Shown here one piece after another: positions 1 through 5,636 of a DNA stretch of 7,884 bases. Every line of letters starts with the position of its first letter. Positions within the stretch are counted from its first letter, which is position 1. Source of the stretch: an uncultured Burkholderiales bacterium (lineage in GTDB: Bacteria; Pseudomonadota; Gammaproteobacteria; Burkholderiales; Burkholderiaceae_C); the NCBI GenBank assembly GCA_903926695.1, contig CAIYKK010000282.1:1-7884 (forward strand). The letters are read 5' to 3'. Under the pieces are notes generated by a model. That model saw only the letters and a list, made by a program, of their open reading frames with translations. It ran no database searches and was not told the DNA's origin. The position numbers and the translations under genes are program-made.

Positions 1-49
1 CTGGAGACGCTGCATGCTGGAATTTTACTCAGCGGTTGACTTATTGAAA

Positions 50-83
50 GCAGAAGAGGACACCTTTGGTGTCCGCGCTCTGC
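50..83 (+). other. Strong RNA-capable hairpin upstream of the DUF3096 gene
   Basis: Bases 58-64 (GGACACC) and 68-74 (GGTGTCC) are perfect inverted repeats around a TTT loop. An outer helix, GCAGA at 50-54 with TCTGC at 79-83, extends the structure across a small internal loop. That gives 12 Watson-Crick pairs in 34 bases. No protein gene explains it. A second hairpin begins only 3 bases later. It could be the 3' end of a transcript entering from the left, part of a small RNA, or the end of a decayed insertion sequence. The structure is directly visible; the function is unknown. Confidence 0.5.
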
Positions 84-85
84 AT

Positions 86-110
86 CCCAGCCCTGAAGGA
101 CGGGGCTTTT
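86..110 (+). terminator. Terminator-like hairpin with short T run
   Basis: Two foldings are possible. AGCCC at 89-93 can pair with GGGCT at 103-107, followed by further Ts to 110. Alternatively CCCAGCCCT at 86-94 can pair with AGGACGGGG at 97-105, with two mismatches and a very tight loop. The GC stem followed by a short T run suggests an intrinsic terminator for a gene left of the window. GC hairpins of this style also occur at the right ends of IS200/IS605-family elements, so a decayed element end is an alternative. The T run is only four bases long, so termination would be modest. Confidence 0.4.
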
Positions 111-160
111 CGCGGAAGAAGGGTAAAGTGGGGTTTTTCGCCCGCCTGGCAGCAAACCCG

Positions 161-166
161 AAGGAA
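161..166 (+). promoter_or_regulatory. Ribosome binding site supporting the GTG start at 172
   Basis: The AAGGAA sequence lies 5 bases upstream of GTG at 172 and is a good Shine-Dalgarno match. It decides the start of the small DUF3096 gene, which has no ATG in frame. A GGGTTT/AAACCC inverted repeat (131-136 with 154-159) sits directly upstream and could affect access to the site; that is inference. Confidence 0.55.
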
Positions 167-171
167 TCGCC

Positions 172-324
172 GTGAATCTCTCACTCAGCATTGGTCCCAC
201 CATTTCCCTGATCGCCGGGATTTTGATTCTGCTCATTCCGCGCCTGCTGAATTACATCGTCGCGGTTTATTTGATTGTCATCGGGCTGGTGGGGCTGTTC
301 GGCGTAGAAGTGCTGCGATTTTAA
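172..324 (+). CDS. Small hydrophobic DUF3096-type membrane protein
   Basis: This 50-residue protein begins at a GTG and ends at TAA. It starts NLSLSIGPTISLIAGILILL after the initiator. Nearly the whole chain is hydrophobic: one segment at about residues 9-23, a short break with Pro, Arg and Asn (IPRLLNY, about 22-28), and a second segment at about 29-45. The pattern (LIAGILILLIPRLLNYIVA, then a hydrophobic stretch with glycines) matches my memory of the DUF3096 family, small proteins of unknown function common in proteobacteria. It probably sits in the inner membrane as a two-helix hairpin. The start is supported by AAGGAA at 161-166. The gene converges on mltD, with 7 bases between stop codons. 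I saw no clear promoter. Nothing in the sequence indicates a biochemical role; family assignment is by recognition only. Confidence 0.72.
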   Translation: MNLSLSIGPTISLIAGILILLIPRLLNYIVAVYLIVIGLVGLFGVEVLRF

Positions 325-331
325 ATTTGGC

Positions 332-1840
332 TCAGCGCCTTTTTGTTTTCACAACCTTTTTGTCGCCGCCGTGCCTGCCAGCCTTGATCGGCAGAAAAAC
401 CACCACGGATTGGCCCCGCGTGAAGGCCGCTGTGGCGCTCACGCTGTTCCATTCGGCCACACTGGCGGCGGCCAGACTGTAGCGTTTGGCAATGCTGGCG
501 ACGGTTTCGGCCTTGCGCGCCTTGACGGTTGTGCGCTTGAGCACAACATCGGGTGCCAGCGAGACCTGGCCGGTGTCGGCGACGTGGCTGGTGACATCTT
601 CCTCGACCTTTTCGGAGCGCGGCACCAAGAGGGTCGAGCCAGCCTTGATCAGCATGTGCGGCGGAATCTTGTTGACGCTGCGCAGTTCGGCCTCGTCCAT
701 GCCGGTTTCTTCGGCCACTTCGCTCGTTTTCATGGTGCGCGGGGCGACCCAGGCGGTCCAGCTGGCGTATTGGCCTTGGGTGTGGGCGTCAAAATTGCGC
801 TGGAACACCAGCGCGTTGTCCCACGGCAGCAAAATCTGCGGCGTGCCAGCGGCCAAAATGACGGGCCGGTGCGCCGACGGGTTCAGCGCCTTGAAGTCTT
901 CAAGCTTCACGTCGGCCAGACGGGCGGCCAGCGCCACGTCGATGTCGCGGCTGATCTGCACCTGCTGGAAATAAGGGTGGTTTTCAATCAGCGGCAGTTC
1001 GGTGCGAAAGCCGCCGGGGTTGGCGATGATGTTTTTCACGGCCTGCAGCTTGGGCACGTACAGCCGGGTTTCGGCGGGCATGTTCAGCTCGCTGTAGCTG
1101 GTGCCCAGACCGGCTTTCTGGTTTTTGGCGATAGCGCGGGCTACGCTGCCTTCGCCCCAGTTGTAGGCGGCCAGCGCCAGATGCCAGTCGCCAAACATGC
1201 CGTAGAGCTTTTGCAGGTAATCGAGCGCGGCGCGGGTCGAGGCCAGCACGTCGCGGCGGTCGTCGCGGAACACGTTTTGCTTGAGGGCAAAGTCTCTGCC
1301 GGTGGCGGGCATGAATTGCCACATGCCAGCAGCCTTGGCGCTGGAGACGGCCTGCGGGTTGAAGGCGCTTTCAATGAAGGGCAGCAGCGCCAGCTCGGTC
1401 GGCATCTGGCGGCGTTCCAGCTCTTCGACGATATGAAACAGGTATTTGCTGGAGCGCTCGGTCATGCGGATGGTGTAATCCGGGCGGCTGGCATACCACT
1501 GCTCGCGGTCGGTGACCAGATTGCTGTGCAGGTCGGGCATGGCAAAGCCCCGGCGGATGCGCTCCCACAACTCTTTGGGTGGCTCGGTGGGCACGATCTG
1601 GTAGGAGGCGATTTCGCCGGGCGTGATGGCCTGGAGCTGGCCATCGGGCGACGTGGACTTGCTGAGCGTCGGGTTGCCATTGCTGCCGTTGCTGTTGCCG
1701 CCGCCGGGGGCGCCCGGCTGGGTGGCGCAGCCCGTGAGCAGCGCCGCCAGCAGCACAAGCGCCAGCGGAGCGCGGCGCAGGCTTGTCAAGGTCAAAGGCG
1801 CAGACGGCGCGGGAGAGGCGGTGAAGGGGTGATGCATCAT
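332..1840 (-). CDS. mltD: Membrane-bound lytic murein transglycosylase D (lipoprotein)
   Basis: MltD cleaves the MurNAc-GlcNAc bond of peptidoglycan to give 1,6-anhydro-muropeptides, acting from the inner face of the outer membrane. From the ATG at 1840 the protein has 502 residues. A signal peptide ends in the lipobox LLTGC, with Cys38 as the lipidated residue. A Ser/Gly/Asn linker follows. The SLT domain covers about residues 149-262, with the motif LALLPFIESAFNP (Glu157 the expected catalytic acid), then AGMWQFMPATGR and ALAAYNWGEGSV, all typical of the family. Two divergent LysM-like repeats lie at about 361-408 and 436-481, and would bind glycan. The C-terminus is basic (KKVVKTKRR). An upstream in-frame ATG at 1933 would add 31 residues overlapping gloB and bury the signal peptide, so I reject it; a second ATG at 1837 is equally possible. 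The start is 4 bases after the gloB stop with no clear ribosome site, suggesting translational coupling from the gloB promoter. Confidence 0.93.
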   Translation of the reverse strand: MMHHPFTASPAPSAPLTLTSLRRAPLALVLLAALLTGCATQPGAPGGGNSNGSNGNPTLSKSTSPDGQLQAITPGEIASYQIVPTEPPKELWERIRRGFAMPDLHSNLVTDREQWYASRPDYTIRMTERSSKYLFHIVEELERRQMPTELALLPFIESAFNPQAVSSAKAAGMWQFMPATGRDFALKQNVFRDDRRDVLASTRAALDYLQKLYGMFGDWHLALAAYNWGEGSVARAIAKNQKAGLGTSYSELNMPAETRLYVPKLQAVKNIIANPGGFRTELPLIENHPYFQQVQISRDIDVALAARLADVKLEDFKALNPSAHRPVILAAGTPQILLPWDNALVFQRNFDAHTQGQYASWTAWVAPRTMKTSEVAEETGMDEAELRSVNKIPPHMLIKAGSTLLVPRSEKVEEDVTSHVADTGQVSLAPDVVLKRTTVKARKAETVASIAKRYSLAAASVAEWNSVSATAAFTRGQSVVVFLPIKAGRHGGDKKVVKTKRR

Positions 1841-1844
1841 TGAG

Positions 1845-2612
1845 TTAGAACTGGTTTTTCCATTGCCGAAGGGCGGCAAATACGGCGATGTCGTCATGGG
1901 CCGAAGCATCCAGGCGCTGTGCGGCGGCCACAAGGCTGGCTTGCCGTGTCCGTAAAAAGGGGTTGATCAACTGTTCCTGCGCAATGGTGCTGGGCAAGGT
2001 GGGAAGCCCCTGCTCGCGCAGGCGCAGGCAGTGCGCCTGGTAAGCGGCCAGTTCGGCATTGCCCGGCTCGGCGGCCAGAGCAAAGCGCAGGTTGGCCAGC
2101 GTGTATTCGTGGGTACAGCACACGCGTGTGCTGCCGGGCAGGGCGGCGAGCTTGTCCAGCGAAGCCAGCATTTGCGCGGGCGTGCCTTCAAACAGCCGCC
2201 CGCAGCCGCCGGAAAACAGCGTGTCGCCGCAAAACAGCAGCGGCTGGCCGTCCACGTCGGGCGCGTAAAAAGCGATATGCCCCGCCGTGTGGCCCGGCAC
2301 ATCAAGCACCTGAAAGTCCAGGCCCAGCGCCTGCACCGTGTCGCCTTCTTTCAGCGGCGTGAAGGGCTCGGGAATGGATTCTGTGGCCGGGCCATAGACC
2401 GGCGCGCCAGTGGCTTCGTGCAGCGCGGCGACGCCGCCGGTGTGGTCTGGATGGTGGTGCGTGACTAAAATCGATGCTAGCGTCAGCCCGTGCTGCGCCA
2501 GCGCCTCTAGCACCGGGCCAGCGTCGCCGGGGTCCACCACCAAGGCGCGCCTGCCGTCATGAAGCAGCCACAGGTAATTGTCGGTAAAAGCGGGAATCGG
2601 AATCAGATACAT
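1845..2612 (-). CDS. gloB: Hydroxyacylglutathione hydrolase (glyoxalase II)
   Basis: GloB hydrolyses S-D-lactoylglutathione to D-lactate and glutathione, the second step of cytoplasmic methylglyoxal detoxification. The 255-residue protein is a metallo-beta-lactamase-fold enzyme of normal family length. It starts MYLIPIPAFTDNYLWLL, the usual glyoxalase II N-terminus, which fixes the start. Metal ligands are visible: THHHPDH at residues 51-57 (His52, His54, Asp56, His57), His108 in VPGHTAGH, Asp130 in FCGDTLFSGGCGRLFEG, and His168 in CTHEYTLANL. The C-terminal substrate-binding region ends with RQWKNQF; a terminal Phe is common in this family. It is first in an operon with mltD and divergent from a methyltransferase gene 12 bases away. 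A GAGAG ribosome site lies 6 bases upstream of the start, and a perfect -10 box lies just beyond it. Confidence 0.95.
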   Translation of the reverse strand: MYLIPIPAFTDNYLWLLHDGRRALVVDPGDAGPVLEALAQHGLTLASILVTHHHPDHTGGVAALHEATGAPVYGPATESIPEPFTPLKEGDTVQALGLDFQVLDVPGHTAGHIAFYAPDVDGQPLLFCGDTLFSGGCGRLFEGTPAQMLASLDKLAALPGSTRVCCTHEYTLANLRFALAAEPGNAELAAYQAHCLRLREQGLPTLPSTIAQEQLINPFLRTRQASLVAAAQRLDASAHDDIAVFAALRQWKNQF

Positions 2613-2618
2613 GCAGTG

Positions 2619-2623
2619 CTCTC
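2619..2623 (-). promoter_or_regulatory. Ribosome binding site of gloB
   Basis: Read on the minus strand, GAGAG lies 6 bases upstream of the gloB ATG at 2612. It ends 2 bases before the divergent methyltransferase ATG on the other strand, so it fills most of the 12-base intergenic gap. Confidence 0.45.
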
Positions 2624-2624
2624 A

Positions 2625-3419
2625 ATGAAGTCGCAAATTATAGGTTTGACAGACTGGCTCAAAACCCCGCCGGGCATTTACCTGCTCGACTGGGAGCGGG
2701 TCCATTTTGACCAGGCGGTGAGCGATATTTTTGGCTACCATGCCCTGCAATTGGGCCTGCCTGAACTCGACGTGCTGCAGACCAACCGCATGCCGCACCA
2801 GTGGTTGGCCCTGACTGACGCCCAAGCCTGGCCCCTTCCTGAGACGGCGCCCGGCGGCATAAGTTCCCGCCCGGCGGCCTTGGTGACGGAGGCCGCAGCC
2901 CTGCCGTTTCCTGAAAACAGCCTCGATCTGGTGGCGCTGCCGCACACGCTGGAGTTGGGCGCTGACCCGCATTCTGCCCTGCGCGAGGTGGCGCGCGTGC
3001 TGGTGCCTGAAGGGCGCGTGGTTATCAGCGGCTTCAACCCGCTGAGCCTGTGGGGCTTGCGCCAGGAGCGTGACGAGCTTTACCGCCTCTTTGGCTACCA
3101 CGACCTGTTTTTGCCCAAAACGGGCGACTTCATCGGCTACTGGCGGCTGCGCGACTGGCTGCGGCTGCTCAATTTTGAGGTAGAGTCGGCACGCTTTGGC
3201 TGCTACCGCCCGGCGTTTTCCAGCCAGAAATGGTTGGAGCGCTTTGACTGGATGGATGCCGCTGGCGAGCGCTGGTGGCCGATTTTCGGGGCCGTTTATT
3301 TTCTCGTGGCGGTCAAGCGGGTGCGCGGCATGCGCCTGCTCGAACCCGGCTGGAAAGCGCACAAAAACCCGATGGCATCCCCCGCCGCCGTGGCCAGCAA
3401 AGAGCCGCTGAACCGGTAA
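2625..3419 (+). CDS. YafS-like putative SAM-dependent methyltransferase
   Basis: This 264-residue protein resembles the class I methyltransferase-like proteins found beside gloB and rnhA, such as E. coli YafS; its substrate is not known. The N-terminus (LTDWLKTPPGIYLLDWE) and the segment QLGLPELDVLQTNRMPHQWL (about 42-61) are characteristic of the group. The central Methyltransf_11-like region contains AAALPFPENSLDLVALPHTLE (about 90-110), matching motif II and the post-II loop, then ALREVARVLVPEGRVVISGFNPLS (about 118-141), matching motif III. The usual glycine-rich motif I (E-x-G-x-G-x-G) is not visible; FGYHALQLGLPELD occupies its place. I chose the ATG at 2625 because starting at 2559 would put 22 extra residues opposite the gloB start. 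No strong ribosome site or plus-strand promoter is evident. rnhA lies 78 bases downstream on the same strand. Family call is confident; enzymatic activity is inferred. Confidence 0.8.
   Translation: MKSQIIGLTDWLKTPPGIYLLDWERVHFDQAVSDIFGYHALQLGLPELDVLQTNRMPHQWLALTDAQAWPLPETAPGGISSRPAALVTEAAALPFPENSLDLVALPHTLELGADPHSALREVARVLVPEGRVVISGFNPLSLWGLRQERDELYRLFGYHDLFLPKTGDFIGYWRLRDWLRLLNFEVESARFGCYRPAFSSQKWLERFDWMDAAGERWWPIFGAVYFLVAVKRVRGMRLLEPGWKAHKNPMASPAAVASKEPLNR
2637..2642 (-). promoter_or_regulatory. Probable -10 box of the gloB-mltD operon
   Basis: The minus strand reads TATAAT from 2642 to 2637, a perfect sigma-70 -10 consensus in a GC-rich window. Transcription would start near 2630, leaving a leader of about 18 bases that contains the GAGAG site. 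The -35 region is weak: TTTTGA at 2664-2659 gives a 16-base spacer (3 of 6 matches), while TTGAGC at 2662-2657 matches better (4 of 6) but gives only 14 bases. The box lies inside codons 5-6 of the divergent methyltransferase gene, so those codons are under a double constraint. Confidence 0.45.
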
Positions 3420-3497
3420 GCTGCGCTTCCGGCGTAATGCCTTTGATTCCTGCATTTCCATTTTTACCCAGGCACAGCCTGCAACCGCAAGCACTCC

Positions 3498-3974
3498 ATG
3501 AGCGATACAGCACCCGCAATTTCTCCCCAACCCGTCGTAATCTACACCGACGGTGCCTGCAAGGGCAATCCCGGCCCCGGCGGCTGGGGCGTGCTGCTGC
3601 GCAGCGGCGACACCACCAAAGAGCTTTTCGGCGGCGAGCTGGACACCACCAACAACCGCATGGAAATGACCGCCGTGATCGAAGCGCTGGCCGCGCTGAA
3701 GCGCCCCTGCGCCGTCACGCTGCACATTGACAGCCAGTACGTGCTCAAGGGCATTACTGAATGGATTCACAGCTGGAAAGCACGCGGCTGGCGCACAGCG
3801 GCCAAGGCGCCGGTGAAAAATGTGGATTTGTGGCAGCGGCTCGATGCGTTGCTGGTGTCGGGCGGCCACACCATCGACTGGCGCTGGGTGCGCGGCCACA
3901 ACGGCGACCCCGGCAACGAGCACGCGGACATGCTGGCGAATAAGGGCGTGGAACGCGCCCTCGGGCGCATTTGA
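3498..3974 (+). CDS. rnhA: Ribonuclease HI
   Basis: RNase HI cuts the RNA strand of RNA-DNA hybrids in the cytoplasm, removing R-loops and replication primers. The 158-residue length is normal. All four acidic catalytic residues are visible: Asp18 in [16 protein letters not shown], Glu56 in [14 protein letters not shown], Asp78 in HIDSQYV, and Asp144 in NEHADMLA. The catalytic-loop His134 lies in [10 protein letters not shown]. The basic, Trp-rich segment [24 protein letters not shown] (about 89-112) matches the handle region used for hybrid binding by E. coli-type enzymes. The first 12 residues form a short variable extension. It is co-directional with the methyltransferase gene, whereas in E. 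coli rnhA is inverted relative to yafS. The usual partner dnaQ does not follow here. No strong ribosome site is seen before the ATG. Confidence 0.97.
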   Translation: MSDTAPAISPQPVVIYTDGACKGNPGPGGWGVLLRSGDTTKELFGGELDTTNNRMEMTAVIEALAALKRPCAVTLHIDSQYVLKGITEWIHSWKARGWRTAAKAPVKNVDLWQRLDALLVSGGHTIDWRWVRGHNGDPGNEHADMLANKGVERALGRI

Positions 3975-4174
3975 TCTGACCAGAAAACTTCGCCGCTCTC
4001 ACTGGAAGCGGGGCGGTTGCCGCTGCTGGCTCCGCGTAAACCGCTTGTAAAGTCACTCCCGCTGCGGCTCGCAAGGCGCCCAATCGCCAGCGTTGGTGCG
4101 CCCATGCTGCTACATTGAGCGGTTGCTTTTTCCTGACAAGCTGCATCTTTCAGGTCATCCATCTTTAGTTTTTT
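3975..4174 (+). other. Intergenic region with inverted repeats between rnhA and the efflux genes
   Basis: No convincing gene lies in these 200 bases. The left part has overlapping inverted repeats built on AAGCGG/CCGCTT: CCGCT at 3993-3997 pairs with AGCGG at 4007-4011, and AAGCGG at 4006-4011 can instead pair with CCGCTT at 4041-4046, enclosing a small GCGG/CCGC hairpin at 4013-4023. GCGGTTGC occurs twice, at 4013-4020 and 4119-4126. No long T run follows the hairpins, so a standard intrinsic terminator is not evident. The right end becomes AT-rich and should contain the efflux promoter. CTGACA at 4133-4138 resembles a -35 box but has no good -10 at the right distance. Confidence 0.4.
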
Positions 4175-5617
4175 ATGGCTTCCAAAGTAATCTACATATT
4201 TATAACTACAATAGGAATCACAACTACCGCTAGCGGCGCCTGGTGGTTTCAGCAGCCAAAGAAGAGCGCCGAAGCTACCACGACGCCATCAACAACCCAA
4301 AGCGCAGGCAAAAACAGCACGGCCGCCAAACCGCCCTCAGTCGAAGCCATTCACGTTGAAGTAGCACGCCTGACCGACGACACCCAGGCCGTCGGCAGCC
4401 TGCGTTCACACCGAGGGGTGATTCTGCGGCCAGAAGTCAGCGGGCGCATCACCCAGCTCAACTTCACCGATGGCCAACGGGTTCGTAAAGGTCAAGCGCT
4501 GGTTCAATTCGACGACCAGCTCGCGCAGGCGCAAATACAGCAAAGCCAAGCCGAACTCTCCATCGCCCAGGCCAACCACAAGCGCAACCAGGAGCTGGTC
4601 GCGCAAAATTTCGTCAGCCAGCGCTCGCTCGACGAAAGCGGGGCGAATCTGCAAGTCGCACAGGCCAAACTCGCGTTGGCCCGCGCCACGGCTGCGCGCC
4701 TGAAAATCCTCGCGCCGTTTGACGGCATTGCGGGTATCCGGCAGGTCAGTGTGGGCGACTACCTCAAGGACGGCGCGGACATTGTCAACATTGAAGACAT
4801 CGACGTTATGTATGTCGATTTCCGGCTGCCCGAACGGTTTCAGGCCAAGATTGCACGCGGCCAGAGCGCACAGCTTGACCTCGACGCGCTGCCGGGACGC
4901 ACTTACACGGCGCAAGTCGAGGCCATTGACCCGCTGATCGACGCCAATGGCCGCTCGGTGGGCGTGCGCGCCTGCATCGACAACCGGCGGCTGGAACTGC
5001 GCCCCGGCATGTTTGCGCGGGTTCGGGCGGTGTTCGGGGTGCGTGAAAACGCACTGGTCATCCCGGAAGAGGCGATTGTTCCGCAGGGCGGCAAACTGTT
5101 TGTCATCAAACTGCTGGACGGCCCGGACGGCAATACGCGCACAACTCAGCGCGTTGAAGTCAAGGTGGGCCTGCGCAGCCCCGGTCAGGTGGAAATCCTG
5201 CAAGGTCTGGCACCGGGCGACACGGTGGTCACGGCTGGCCAGCAACGGGCGCAGCGCGATGGCACCGTCGTGACCGTGGTGGATTTGTCCGCCGGTCGAT
5301 CAACTCGCCCGGCAGCAGAAGAGGCAGGGCGGGGGACTTCAGCGTCAACGGCCAGCTCTGCCGCGCCGCCTGTGACGGCTGTCTCTACGCCGATGGCTGC
5401 CAGTTCTGTGACTGCCGCTGCCAGCCGCCCGAGCAACCCAAGCGGCCCGCAGGCCGTCCACCCGACGACTAAAGCGCCCGGCAGCCCCACAGCACTGCCG
5501 GGGCCAAATCCCTGCGGCCAAACCGTCTCACGCGCTCCCGCCAGCCTGGCTCCGTCCGCAGGCGCGGCGATGGCGCAACCCGGCCCGGCCCGCGCCGCAG
5601 CCTCTCATCCCGCCTGA
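4175..5617 (+). CDS. RND efflux periplasmic adaptor (membrane fusion protein)
   Basis: This 480-residue adaptor would link the inner-membrane pump encoded next to an outer-membrane channel. An N-terminal hydrophobic segment (about residues 5-25) is a signal or membrane anchor without a lipobox. A Thr/Ser/Lys linker runs to about 55. The first lipoyl half (ILRPEVSGRITQLNFTDGQRVRKGQALVQFDD) spans about 83-114, a coiled-coil hairpin rich in Gln and Ala about 115-177, and the second lipoyl half (LKILAPFDGIAGIRQVSVGDYL) about 177-198. The beta-barrel and membrane-proximal domains run to about 368. The last 110 or so residues are low-complexity Ala/Ser/Pro/Thr, making it clearly longer than the roughly 370-400 residues usual for such adaptors. 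The first 15 or so codons are AT-rich, with three ATA codons, unlike the rest. No clear ribosome site precedes the ATG, but no other in-frame start retains the anchor. The pump gene follows after 19 bases. Export substrate cannot be told. Confidence 0.9.
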   Translation: MASKVIYIFITTIGITTTASGAWWFQQPKKSAEATTTPSTTQSAGKNSTAAKPPSVEAIHVEVARLTDDTQAVGSLRSHRGVILRPEVSGRITQLNFTDGQRVRKGQALVQFDDQLAQAQIQQSQAELSIAQANHKRNQELVAQNFVSQRSLDESGANLQVAQAKLALARATAARLKILAPFDGIAGIRQVSVGDYLKDGADIVNIEDIDVMYVDFRLPERFQAKIARGQSAQLDLDALPGRTYTAQVEAIDPLIDANGRSVGVRACIDNRRLELRPGMFARVRAVFGVRENALVIPEEAIVPQGGKLFVIKLLDGPDGNTRTTQRVEVKVGLRSPGQVEILQGLAPGDTVVTAGQQRAQRDGTVVTVVDLSAGRSTRPAAEEAGRGTSASTASSAAPPVTAVSTPMAASSVTAAASRPSNPSGPQAVHPTTKAPGSPTALPGPNPCGQTVSRAPASLAPSAGAAMAQPGPARAAASHPA

Positions 5618-5636
5618 GCTTCAGTGAACCATCGTT

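Noticed and set aside
36..64. TTGACT at 36-41 as a -35 box for the DUF3096 gene
   Set aside because: No -10-like sequence lies at a usable spacing; that region is the GGACACC hairpin arm.
329..349. Possible terminator after the DUF3096 stop (GGC, loop, GCC, then a T-rich run)
   Set aside because: The stem is only 3 base pairs, and the T run is explained by Lys codons at the end of mltD on the other strand.
371..1843. Open frame of about 490 codons on the plus strand opposite mltD
   Set aside because: It mirrors the mltD coding frame in GC-rich DNA, where antisense stops are rare. Its composition (Gly, His, Gln, Val, Ala rich) matches no family I know, and mltD has clear catalytic motifs.
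2646..2651. Perfect TTGACA on the plus strand just inside the methyltransferase gene
   Set aside because: It encodes part of the conserved LTDW start and has no matching -10 or gene start downstream at a sensible distance; taken as chance.
2622..3923. Open frame of about 433 codons on the minus strand across the methyltransferase and rnhA
   Set aside because: It runs antisense through two recognised genes and the gap between them, has no recognisable motif, and its His/Ala/Gln/Arg-rich composition is typical of shadow frames.
3754..4162. Minus-strand open frames reaching into the rnhA-adaptor gap
   Set aside because: They mostly lie opposite rnhA. The part covering the gap has no recognisable motif, and no clear ribosome site precedes the starts near 4146 and 4162.
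4201..4212. TATAAC and TACAAT boxes near the adaptor start
   Set aside because: They lie inside the adaptor coding sequence, no -35 precedes them, and no later in-frame start would keep the membrane anchor.
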